A DNA stretch of 64,000 nt from Patagioenas fasciata. Taxonomy: Eukaryota; Chordata; Aves; Columbiformes; Columbidae. Below, in pieces: positions 1 through 13,000 of the stretch. How positions within the stretch are numbered: the first letter of the stretch is position 1; each line of letters starts with the position of its first letter. The translations under genes and the position numbers were made by a program. The DNA is taken from positions 52,336,398 to 52,400,397 of the forward strand of contig NC_092521.1 in NCBI RefSeq assembly GCF_037038585.1. Reading direction: 5' to 3'. Below the pieces are notes generated by a model. It saw only the letters and a list, made by a program, of their open reading frames with translations. It did not search any database and had not been told where the DNA came from.

Positions 1-3000
1 TTGCCTAAAAGCAAAAAAAGAGATGCCAAAAAACTGGGCAGTTTAACAGAAGCAGGAAACTTGAATCTTTCAATCAATTTGGTTACTGAATTTAAAAAGG
101 AAGTCCCAGGAATCTCCCCCTCTCCTGCTGCCAGAGAGATGGTCTTTTTTAAAGTCAGAGATTATTTTTCAAAAACAGAGACAGATTACATATTGTTCAA
201 GATCACATTTTTCATTGGTAGTAAGTATTTACGTAGTCACATCAGGCGGTAACTAGCATTGCAATGAAAATTACTGTATCAAGAGGGAAACAATGTTACT
301 GGATTTTGTTGGCATAAAATCTCATAACACTTTTTTCCTTACAATAGGAAAATCAGTATTTGAGTTATAAATTACAGCTTCTTTGTTAGGCTCTTACGTC
401 ACCAGAAGGCTATCTTAACACACATGGATCTGATTCACAACCCTTAAGCAAAGTCTGAAGTTTTTTTTTTTCCCTCTGGAAACAGGTTAGGGGATCTACA
501 TCAGTAGAAAAAGTAAATATTAAGGTTTCTCTACCAAAGGAATAGATTTAAACAAAACAAAACACCCATGTCTATCCACTCACAGATACTACTTACAATA
601 ACCAGCTCAAACAGACACTAAATAGATTACTCTTTATCACTTGCAGGTATCCAACACTATGACAGCAACTTAAGCACCACTTGGGCACCAAATGCCCCAG
701 GACACTTGAAGTCAGCACAAAACCAGCTGGTAGGTGTAACACTGATCCCACTTCAGAAAACCCACGTCCTTCTGAAGCACGATCCGGTGGTCAGGCAGGA
801 CACCTTCCTGTTCTTAACCCCAAACATGCACTGAAGATGCATGCCACCAAGAATGTTTAAATAAGCAAAAGGAGGAATCATTTTTGAAACAAACAACAGT
901 TTCCTCTTATCTTTTGAGCTTCCATTACCTAAATAGCAAGTTCTGTGGGGCAAACTGGATAAAGTGAAAAAGACCATCTGATTTGTGAGCCATGCAAAGC
1001 ACAAAGCACAAGACTGAACTCATTTCATAATAACCCTTCAAAAGAGTTGGCAATGTGAAGGTCTTCATCACCCAGTGCGTCTAATCCCTGACCAGAGCAG
1101 GACCAGCAAATGATCTGAAACTCGGCACAAAGATGGCTTTACATCTCTGCCTCTTTCCTGAGCTCCAAGTTAAACCTAGATGTAGATGCATCTATCAATT
1201 AATCTAACAGTAAGGGCTCACAAGATTTATAAGGTAACAAAAGGCATTTACTTCTTTTTACTTTGAAGAACACGTTTATAACACAGCCTAACAAGCCAGG
1301 GTTGCTACAGGAGAAGGGGGCTCCAAATATTTTGAACTGCACTCTTCTACTAGACATATGCAAAGCAGCTAGAACATTGCCAGGAATTAATTCCAGTGGT
1401 TTTAAGCATAGTCCTATACAACAATATTATTTTCTAGCAATAAATGTACATACTTAAAAACTGGAGGAGAAATGGCTATAACAAGAATCTATAGAACAGG
1501 AAAAGGAAAGAAGGTGTTTGAAGTTCTACATTACTTCACATCATCTGTGTAACAGAATACCTTCCATGGCTTCTAAGAGCAACACTGAATTAAATTAGGA
1601 AGAAAACCTGCTGTTATTTGAATAAAAACCAGGAGTGAAAAAATTTCATTTTAATGCATTTGCATAAAGAAGCTTAAGTACATTTACAATGACATATTAA
1701 AGCTCCAAGCACTGAACAAAGCACATACATCACCAAAAACCCCTACAGTCGCAATTTCATGGTGAAACACTCTGCAGGAACCCAAACATCTCTTTTTGAT
1801 GGCTTACTTTAATTTACATCTTTCTCTTCTCCCAAAGAGATAAATTATTATAATCAGTCATTACGAGACTACATATGTACCAACATACAGCCTTTAGAGT
1901 AGTAACAAGAAATAAAGTGCCAGACAGCATCAGTAAATACTAATATTTTTGGCTTTGTTACTACTAAAACAAAGCATAAAGAACACATGTGACTCATCAA
2001 GTGTCCTTCTCCCCCATTGCCAAATCTCTGGTTCTGTTCAAATTTCTTCTAAACCACTTCAGGATGGATCTCAGCTGCTCTCTACTGGCCACTTGAGAAT
2101 ATTGTCCAATCGTGAAAGCGATACCCTTTTACAATACTGAAGTCAAAGCTTCAGCACTTAACTTTTGTCTTATGGTCTATCTTTTCATTCCATAACCGTG
2201 TTCTGAATGGAGCTGCCAAAACTGTAAGATACACGTGGACTTTTATAAAAACCTTGTAAATAACTGATATTGTTCAACAGTAAATTCACTTTTTCATACA
2301 GAAACAAATGCTACAGAATAGCACCAAATCCCAGCATTCAAGTAAAGACTAAAGAAATAGATTAATTAGCACAGACAATTTACTTCAAAACCCATTCAGG
2401 ATCATCATTTATAAAGCATTCCCCTATACAGTTTCTAGAATCTGCCCTACAAAATAAATGTTCTGAGGACCATCCAGGCACTAGAATTCTCTATAATACA
2501 TACAAACTGCTGTTTTGCACCCTTGGATACCTCATAAGTTTCCTGTTTGTGTCTGAGTGTGCTGCTAAGTATTAGTTTCCCGAAGAGGTGTTAGCTGGCT
2601 GCCTCGCAAATCACTACTCGACCATTCATTAGCTTAAATCAACAGACATACTTCCTGCTGTAGCCCTAATTCTTAAAGATGTGGCTTCAGAACTGCAAAA
2701 AGTTTCTCCTAGAATTGCGTCACCCCCCAGTTTTTGAACAAGTATACATATGTATGTTAAATTAATAAATACAAGCTCAAAGTACAAATTTTAGAGCCTC
2801 CCTGAACATATAACAACTGTTCAGATCAGCTTCCAAGCTGAAGTTGTTCTGTTCCTTGAGAACAGAAAAAGGAAAGCACGTCAGCAAAGCAAACTGTGTC
2901 TCTCTTCTCCAACAGCATTATGCATTTCTTCTACGTATCTTTTCTGCTGTGATTACATAGCACCACGTGCACCTGGAATATTCTCAGATTCATCATGGGT

Positions 3001-3734
3001 TGCCCCCTTGGGGGAGGATAGAACAATTTTTGTGGGAGGTATTAAATACATTTCTTACCACAGCATTGTAAGGCACTCAGGTGCTATAATGACGCAAGTA
3101 GGATGACTTGGTACTGATGACACTAGCCAACGTAAGCTTGCTTCGAACAATGTGCAAAAGCTAATGTATCACACAGAAATCTTCAAATCCTTGGGACTAA
3201 ACTCCAAAAAAAAAAAAATGAATTCATACACGCACTAACTGGCTGGTTGGAGTTACCACCTCAATTTCAGTAAATTAAATACAGCTCCTCAGAAACAAGC
3301 AGGTCATGCCTTATTTGTTGCCTGTTGTTAACAATTTTTAAAAAATTAAGTTTTTTAATTTAAAGATACAACTGTAGATGTATAAGCAGCTCACGCAGAA
3401 ATAAAAACATTTCTTTCGGGATGACATAATAAAGAGGTTTCTGTGTTTATTAGCTAACTAGATTTCCTATTTTATATATTCCCAAAGTTCCCCCTCCCAA
3501 GGCACTTTAGGTCATTTGGCATAACTTGATACATACAGCATCTGTAAACTGTTCCTGCAGAATTTAAAAAACAAATTTTAAATATGCAACTTTTTTTTTT
3601 CATATCTACCTAAAATATTCACACAGTAATTCTTGAAGTTCTACTTTTCATATTCATTTTTAGAGACCAAGACTTCAGTGCCTGACAACATTTTTAGAAA
3701 CACTGAGGAACACAAGTCCTGTTGAGCGAAACTG
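1..3734. other. METTL4 intron (left-most, open at window edge)
   Basis: AT-rich noncoding DNA. I searched the minus strand for the missing C-terminal METTL4 exon and did not find it. Short plus-strand frames here have no recognisable family. A poly(A)-like run lies near 3206-3218. Confidence 0.6.
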
Positions 3735-3802
3735 CTTGGCATATGGACTAGATGATCTTTCAAGGTCCCTTCCAATCCCTAACATTCTGCGATTCTGTGA
3801 TT
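3735..3802 (+). repeat. CR1 LINE 3' end fragment
   Basis: Carries CTAGATGATCTTTCAAGG, then TCCCTTCCAATCCCTAAC, and ends in GATTCTGTGA: the CR1 3' UTR plus terminal short repeat. Orientation is antisense to METTL4. Confidence 0.8.
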
Positions 3803-3913
3803 TGGGAAATTAAAGGCACTTCATATATAAAGGTATCTCATTCTAGGTGTATTGATTTCAGACATCCAAGTCCAATGTCTCACAGACACATTACACAATA
3901 AAACAAAACGTAC

Positions 3914-4002
3914 CAGTAAGAGGGGGTTTATGTGAATGCAGACTGCAGGGTATGCTGACAATTAACTTATGTTCTGGAATTGGAAGTACATCTTCAGATT
4001 TC
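3914..4002 (-). CDS. METTL4: METTL4 coding exon 7 (last one inside the window)
   Basis: An 89-bp exon between acceptor ACAG and donor GTACGT (3913-3908). It encodes [19 protein letters not shown] then [10 protein letters not shown], matching METTL4 just before its last exon. It was too short to appear as a stand-alone reading frame. It ends one base into a codon, so at least one more exon lies left of the window. Confidence 0.85.
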
Positions 4003-7000
4003 CTGTCATATAAATCAGAACAAGAAAAGAAGTATGAGAATGAATGCCGCCAAATGTGATGCTGCAGCTCTCATAGAATTACTTCAGATGGCAGGTAACA
4101 CACCGCCAAAGTCTAAGGGAAGTTGAGTGTTGTTCATAATATATAAAATGGTAGTTTACGAAATCACTGAGGCTTTAGACAAAATATGGTTAACAATAGC
4201 CACACAAGGTCACTGAGGACCAAAAACACGGTTCCGTATGTTTTCACGTGTAGAAAATCACCAGCATCCCAAAATGGCATTAGCCTGTAACAAGGACTCA
4301 TGGTCCAAGAGAAGCTGTTGGCAAACGAAGCCTTGTCCACGAGGCTTTTATCTGAGTTCCCCAGCACAGAGAGATATTAGGAACAGACAAAGGTTTCCAT
4401 CCTTTAATTTCACTGCAGCACTACGTCATCCCAAAGCTAATAAGGCTATTTTTAGGTCCAAAATCAGCCAAAAGATGTCACCAAGAGAAAATTCTGGGAC
4501 ATTATACCATACAATGAACAAGAGATATATACAAAGAGAATCCTAGCAGCCTCAGAAAAGACATTTACCATAAATATCCTGGCATACCTTAAGGTTTCCT
4601 TTATGTCTCCTTGAACTCTCCCCAATACAAGAACTTCATAAGGCTTTTTGTGTAAAGAATCCAAAGGCAATACAAATTCTCCAGCTCTAGTAATCTGACA
4701 CAAAGGAGTTAAAAATACACAGAGCAAGATTTTCATATCCATTTTTTGAGTCATTTTCTTTGATAAAAAAATAAGATACTCATGATACCATACCTTTCAA
4801 ATACAAAAGCACATGGTAATAAACAGACAGATTATAAGAATATGACTTGTCATAGTGCAAGCCCTCTCAGTCTCCAAGAAAGGAACAACATAAATTGAGA
4901 ACTTACTTTCACCCAGTGCCACTCCGCAAGTGTTTTCACAGACCAATGAGGATAAAGTTCATCCTTAACAAAACGTAAGTGCTTCTGTCTATTAGTCACC
5001 CACGTGACTACAAGACAATTTGGAGCAGCTAGGGCTGGTACAGGAATCTGCTTGATTTGCCATGAAGACAAGTAGCTGTATCTATACACCAATACAGTGA
5101 GAAAACAAGTTAGCATATACTAAATATAAAAATTGCAAAGCAAGACAAATGGATAAAGAAATTACACAGCCAAGACACTTCAAGAATTATCTCCTGACAA
5201 CACAAGCCATAAAAATGGATCAAGACTGACACCTAGTGGTTAAATCTGATTGATTCTGCTATAAAATCCTCAGTGTATGTACTTAAGCTTTACCAAGCAG
5301 CACCTTTAACTAAGTATTTCTACTATTTCCCCAAATAAAGCATTAAGAGTTATGATTCTGAAGAAGTCTAAAAGCCCACATTTCATTTAAGAACTATCAT
5401 ATATAATTCAATACTCTTAACTTTACACCAGAACAAAGCTATTTAGTGAAAAGTAGCTCTTTGGTCAAAGTAACATTATTCACTTTTCATAATAAGCAAT
5501 TTCTCTTCTGAATGAAAATGACAAGTGAGTCATTTACAAGTGCAAAGGCAACATTAATTTGACTGGCAAGTTAAAAGGTCATAAAAGAGTAATCACTTCT
5601 CCAATTATTTGCAGAAGTTATTCATTATTTTTAAATTACCAGCCATGGTAAAAGTTCTCTGGGTTATTCAGAACAGTTCTGCACAATTTTGAGCTAATTG
5701 CATGCTACACCAGTGAACAGAGTATGCTTTCCAGATTGTCCTGTTCTACCATCTTTCTCATGATGTTTTCTACACTCTTCGTGAGTTCTAGTTTAGTGAA
5801 ATCTACCGTTGCAGAATCAAAAACATCGGCATGCTGCCTAGTGGAACTGATAGCCCCTGTTCTGGATACTAAGGATCCCTGTACAATGCAACAGTGAGAA
5901 CAACAATGAGAAACAGGATAAAATCCAAAACACCTCCTAGACTAGACTGCCTAGAGGAAACAAGATTCACAACCCAGATGTCAAATGCTTATAAAAGACT
6001 AGCCATCAACAAGGTAACTAACAGCAGCGACAGCTCTTCCACATTTTGCCTTTATTTTGTAAGGGAGAGAGGGCCTTGCTGGCTAATTCAGCCATGTGAA
6101 TCATCATAGAATCGTTTAAGTTGGAAAAGACCTTTAAGATTATCCAGTCCAACCATAAACCTCACACTGCCAAGCTCACCACTAAGCCATGACCCTAAGC
6201 ACCACATCTACAGGTCTTTTAAACACCTCCAGAGATGGTGACTCAACCACCTCCCTGGAAAGTCTGTTCCAATGTCTTATAACCCTTCTTGTGAAGAAAT
6301 TTTTCCTAATGCCTAACGTAAACCTCACCTGGAGCAACCTGAGGCCATTTCCTCTCGTCCAGTCACTTGTCACCTTGAAAAACAGACCACCATTTTCCTT
6401 GTTTTCCTTTGAGTAACATAAATACTTAAAAATACACTTGAATCAGTTTAACTCTGTGTTTCTAGACGTTTCTGTTGGGCTTTCAAAGTAAAACCTGCTA
6501 ATCAGTCTCTGCACCTTCAAAGTATGTCTTCATAACAAGCTTCAAAAGCTACAGTAGACATTATTCTAGAAAGTTGTAAGGATGTATTGCCTGTCTGCCC
6601 TTTTTTTCACATGGATACGATCCCACCATAATCAAGAGAGCTCCACTGGCATAAGGCTTGATGTTACTCAGTGGAAAAGGAAGCCCATAAAATTTTAAGT
6701 TAATGACTTCATAAACTACAGTACTCAGAAAGTTCCTATTGCACTTGAGGATTTTACTGCTGCATTATCACTTTCTTCTACCCATAAGACTGAAGCTCAA
6801 ACTACAGCTCAAATTAAAAAACAAACAAACCAACCAAACACACACACATATCACCAGCTGCACCTGAAACCTCTAAGTCCAACCTCAGTCCTGGAAATAT
6901 TTCCACATTTATCTAGCTCTATGCCCACTGAAGCAACCCTATTAATTTCAAATTAATATCTGCATGATCTGGGCGTTACAAAACAGTTGACTCCAGGCTT

Positions 7001-10000
7001 GCCTTACAAGTCTCGAGGACTAAAATTCTCTCACCAGTCAGGTAATTCAAGAGCTACTCTTGCAAATATTTTGTATGCAAAGCATCCAAGTCATTTCAGT
7101 GAAATCCCAGAGACATTTCATAGACTTGAAGGTAGGTATGTGTCAAAATATTTGCTAGTTTAAGCTACAGTCTCAGAGCTATATTAGTGTTGGATTGCAC
7201 CAGTATATTAAAATGTTAATTACTCTTTGCAAGTTAAAACCACAAAGTCTGTTTGATTTTACAATAAAATTTACCTGTTACTCCTTTTAAGGGACTTGTT
7301 CTCCCATGGTGGATCAATCACAATTACATCATATTTTTTCTTGTCTGGGAAGTGAAATTAAAAAAAAAAATAAAGCCAATAAATTAATTTTAAAATAAAT
7401 CTACTGGTTAAAACTGATAAAGGCTTAGCTACCCATGTACAGACAACATTTAAAAGAGCAACTATGCAGCAAAACCACAAATTTCATCTGTTCTTTCCAA
7501 ATAAGAAGTTAAAAGGCTTCTAGCACGCTCACTTTAATTCGGATAATCATATACTTTAGAGATTTTTTTTAGGTTGATTACCTAAGGAAAGAATGTTTAT
7601 GTGATCCATGTCTGATCCCTCAAAGAAATTTTGAACACCCTGGGGACTTTCAGAAAAAAAAAAAAACAACACAACTGATAGCAGAGTGCAAGTGTCAAAG
7701 ATGTAAAATTCTCCAGGTTTCCTAACAGAAGCTATGTAATAAGGCACCCAGCTGAGTGATAGGCTGCAGCCCCAAATGTAAGACTCCCATCCTGTTTGAT
7801 CTTTCAGCAGGTCAAGTGGGACACACAGAGCTCCAAACCAGCCCTGGAAAACTGTGTTTTGCACTCCTAGATGTGAAGAGAGACAGACCCAGTGCACGAA
7901 ATGGAAAATAATGGGCAAGAGGAAGAAAACTGGAAAGAGTTTTCTAGGGAGAAGCTGGGTTTCCTTTAGTTGGAGGACAGAAGATACAGGACACATCCAT
8001 GAAATAAACAGTACTCTCCTATTTTATTTTTTCCAGGAAAAAATATTTGTTCCTTCATTGAGTCTGATGCCAATTATTTAAATAGATAATAAGAACAACC
8101 ATTTAATATTTAATATCCATTAAATGTGCTTTCTACATCTTGTTCCTTTACTAACATTGGAGGTGTTATCCTGACAGCGGGCTGACCTGCAAGAAATACT
8201 TCTCTTTGGCAGGTCAAAGGAGAGAAGAAAAACAATTTAAATGACAGTAGACTTCCTCAAAAAAAGTCTAAAGTTATGGCATTATATTAATATTCACTGT
8301 TGGTTACATTAAAAGCAGTTTTTGACCTGCTCTCTCAGAATCCAAACTTGCTTTATATAGAACTGTGCATAGTGATAGCAATCTTCCTTCTTTCATTCAC
8401 TTGAAAACAGCTAATTGACTAAATTCTGGAGTTCAAATACAAAATTATTATTTGGATAAGATCCCACCTCCTGCACATCTTGTTAATTAAAAAATATAAT
8501 AATTTAATTAAAAAAAAAATCAGTGAGCATCTAAGTTGCGTATGAGAGGGAGAAAACATATGTAACTAACAAATCTAAAATTACTGAATAAAGGGCAGAG
8601 CAGTAATCCCCAGCTCTTGCTCACAGGCACCATCCATCATTCCTGTAAGGCTGTCTGATGAAGTTTAGCTGCTGCTAATAATAATAACAGTAAAAATGAA
8701 GGTCAAATTGAAAGCTAATGGAATGGTGAAGTACAGTGAAGCACGTTATCAGCTGAAAACATTCTGTATGGCCCGTTAAGGCTGGGGATACTTGCTTGGA
8801 CAGCTTTTGATTTACATTTACAGAGGAGTTATTAATTCTAAAATCCCACCATTTCCCTGCCACTGATTTTGGTTTAAGCCAATACTCTCAGCTGTGAAAC
8901 GGAGCAGCTGAGAAGTCCACTCAAGTCATGGTCTTAGTTAAAGTGGTGTTCACCTCCAGCTGGGTGCAGCAGCTTCTCAAACATTCACTTTACCTGGGGG
9001 ACAAAGGTTGGTATCACAATCAGTTTATGCCAATCTAAACAGACTCTGCCACTGAGCAGGATTAATCTGTACAGGAACCTTTGCTTTAAGGTGCATAACC
9101 TCATCCCTCTTCCATGGTCTCATTTAGCTAAAAACCAAGACAGCTGGAACACCACCCTAGCAGTAGCATGGATTTATCTACTTGAGAGCCTCATCCAGTG
9201 GGGCAGGGATCCAGCAGCATAGCTAGTCCCAATTTAATGCATTTACATGACTTCTATACTGACAGTGGCCCAGAACATGCTCACAAACTGTTTTATTTTG
9301 GGCTTAATGTAAAATACTGTGGATGAGATTTTTAAAGGAACCTCCTGGAGACAGATAATCCCCCCACAACATGAGTTCCTTAGTGCTCAAGATTCCTTTG
9401 CAAATGCTCACCTAATTGCACAAAGTCAGAAATACCACTTTGAAAGCTTGCTGCAGTGTTTCATATCAGTGTGATGCTGTATACTAATACCTGTTCATTG
9501 AATCCTTAGTCAACTTGACATTAAACTGCCCTTCCCAAGAAGGAGAGAAGTGGTAAACTCTAATGCATGAAGATACTTACAGTTCAGCAGGGGCTGTAAA
9601 CATGAAATATCAGACAGAAGAAAACTGCTTTTTGGTGGCACCAAGTACTTCTGCCCCATTAACACAACTATCTTTGCACAGTTTGAGCTGTTTTCTGTAA
9701 CACACGAAAGCAGGTCCTGCTCTGGAATGGAGGTTTCATCATCTAGCACATGTACAGCTTGATGGTCACTTTCATTTACAGCTGGAAACTGTTTTGCCAT
9801 TTCACATAATTCAGCCAACCCACAGTCAATGTGTCCAGGCCCAACATTCTTCCTGCAACTGACTTCTGCAGTATTGCGGTGAAGAAAACCACTTTTGAGT
9901 CCTTCTTGGACTAAATACCAAGTGCCTTCCCAAATGAGTTTCCTGACCTGTATGGGCATAAAGAAACAAGGGAAAAAGAAATTATCTTTCAAGTACCTAC

Positions 10001-13000
10001 TTGATTAGGGAAGGCAACAGAAATCAAAACACTTTCAATCTGCAGAGCAGGGAAAGGATCCTCACCACATAACTGACTTAAAGGCTACAACGGCATGAAA
10101 ACGAGGCCATGCTAAGTTTTGTTGGTTTTCTGGTAAAGTGACAATAATCAGAAGCCTGAAGGAAGAAAGAGTGAGAGACTACTGAATAAAACATTTCAGA
10201 CCATAGAGGTAGAATACTATTCTTCCAAACAAACATAAATTTAGAAGCAATAATTTGAAGTTAAAATTCTAATCGAATTTCAAGTTACTGCACCCATAAA
10301 CATACTTCTAAATGAGATGTATACTGGGATCTATAATTTTTTTTTTCCAACATTTCAATTCACTTTCAAAAACCATAGTTTATGCATTTTAAAAGTACTA
10401 TGGAAGAAAAATAAGCAAATCAAGTTAAATTATTAGAATTTGGTTTTGCAACTTTTCCAAGTGATGCACCTCTCAAATAATCTGCCACTGAGTCCGAGTA
10501 GACAAGATTCTTGGATCTATATATACTCTCATTCACCTCAGCACCCTGCCTTTGCAAAATTTAGAGACCTAGTTTATTCCCAAATCATTGACCCTTTATG
10601 ATTTTAATTATCAGCAAGGCATTTTTGTTCATTTAGAAAAGCAATATCACCGGTTACAGTAGCTTTATCAAAGGTTTCAAATACTTATTATGGTTTCTAA
10701 AGCTCCTGGTTGTGGAATCCTCAACTTTACAAGATCTTTTTACAAGTTACTCTTTATTGCAATTTCCAAATTAACAGGGAGAGGAATTTCTTTTTTTAAT
10801 ACTTTCTTTAATACCACCATCATCTAGACATCTTAGGGGACAGAGTCGTAAGTTTTTAGTGCCTATGTTTGCAACAGTAAAAATTTGTACTGCTTTAATA
10901 TAACTAATAAACATATCTTTAGAAATGCTACAAGTTGTACAGCTGAATTAATGCAGATGGCTTTTCTTCTTACACTCACGCTGATCCACAGGTGGCCAAA
11001 GCCTCTTGACATCAAGCAATTTAAACAGTAGTTTTAACAAATGCAGAAAGAATTTAGCATATTTTGTCCTGCTGCTTATGTTGGCTCTGACTGAAATTCA
11101 TAAGTGGATTCAATGCCTACTGTCACTGGCAGACACAAATTTGGTTGTTGTTTTGGTTTCATTTCTTTTTTTTAATGCTTCTAAAGATATGAATAAGTGC
11201 CAAAATAACCTGAATTGACACTCAGAGCTACAACCTTTAACACTACAAACACAATAAAAAAATAATACATTTTAATCTGAAAATATTATCAGAGGCTGTG
11301 ATCACAGATGTTTCAAAACTGTGTCCTTTTTGCACCAAAAATCATTTGAAGTTACACAGGCCTCCAAGACATCAAACAACTTATCTTTGTTTCTTCCCTA
11401 TTATTTAGCTACTTTATTTTAGCTTAAATATTTTCATACTCATAAACCTCTGTTTAATGTTGAACTACCAAGTTCTCTCTTTTAAGGAGATTCTGCACAT
11501 GCACAGATTATTTACAATAATAATTACAGGACTTCTACACTATATTATAGCAAACTATACATGTTTACTACAAAATTGTTGCCATCTAAGAGTAAAAAAT
11601 TCAGTTATTTAAACATGATCCAAGAGGAACAAATTTTATTTAAAAAGCCCAATATGACTAACACCTTTGTCAGAGGAAAGAGAGCATGTGTAGGTCCTAG
11701 TTCAGGTTCATATCACTATGTAGGAAAGAAACAGGAACACATCAAACATTATTCACAGTTTACATTTCTAGGATTTATTAACATGCTTCAGTACAATTCA
11801 GTTGTAACTTTACCAGTATATCGTTGATGTAAGCCTAAATAGAGACTTGCATTCTAATTCATTCATGACACTTTAGTAGGACAATATAAAATATTAGAGG
11901 GAATAATTCTTTCTAATTAGCAGAAGCAAGACATCTTGCAGCACATTTGGTCAGAGAAGATTTGAATAATTTTGGCAGTGTCCTGTTATAATAAAAACGA
12001 GTTGATCTTCAGAACAGGGTATGCTGTTTATTTCAAATCAGTCACGTCCTGCTCAACTAATACTCAATTCATCACTATGTGATGCTCAACTATCCATGAC
12101 AGTAAAAGATATTTTGTGAATGCAGCTTCAAGCTCTTCAAAATGTCTCTGCTGCAGTTTCATGTTTAGTTCATTTCACAAACATACACAGTAGATATTCT
12201 CTGTATACACTAATTGATTTAAAGATTGGAGAGATGACCTTCCCAACAGTGGAACAAGCTACAAGAACTGAACCTGTTTGTAAGCATGTTTTGCACCCCA
12301 TACACACCCAAAGCCAGGTATCATGTACTTGCAAAGTATACTTTTATTGAGACTTACCTTTGAATGGTATTCTAAAGCATCCAGTTCCCCTTGGTTGAAT
12401 ACACATTTCCTTTTACGCTTCTGCAGAATGAGCAAACAGTGGAAAAAAAAAAAATAATCCACAATGAAAGGAAAAAAAAAATCAAACACACCTGAATTAC
12501 AAATTAACTCTTTTGAAAGCAAAAGAAACTTTTAATCTCTTTATTTTCCTAGCATGAGTCCAATAAGCAAAAAGATGTTCTCAAAATACCTAGGCTGCTG
12601 TAGGAATGCTCAAGGTACACAGGCTTAAGGCTGTGTTATGTTCACAGAATCACAGAATGTCAGGGATCAGAAGGGACCTCGAAAGATCACCTAGTCCAAT
12701 AACCCCGCCGGAGCAGGAACACTTAGATGAGGTTACACAAGGAGAGGTCCAGGTGGGTTTTGAATGTCTGCAGAAAAGGAGACTCTACAACCTCCCTGGG
12801 CAGCCTGTTCCAGTGTTCTGTCACCCTCACTGAGAAGAAGTTTCTTCTCAAATTTAAATGCAACCTCCTGTGTTCCAGTTTGCACTCATTGCCTTACCAT
12901 TGGTTGTCACCGAGAAGAGCCTGGCTCCATCCTGGTGACACTAACCCTTTACATATTTATAAACATGAATGAGATCACCCCTCAGTCTCCTCCAAGCTAA

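Noticed and set aside
1-252. 83-codon frame at the left edge as a possible METTL4 or other exon
   Set aside because: Wrong strand for METTL4 and no recognisable family.
7556-7996. 146-codon minus-strand frame in METTL4 intron
   Set aside because: Contains homopolymer-encoded runs, has no family match, and is out of phase with flanking METTL4 exons.
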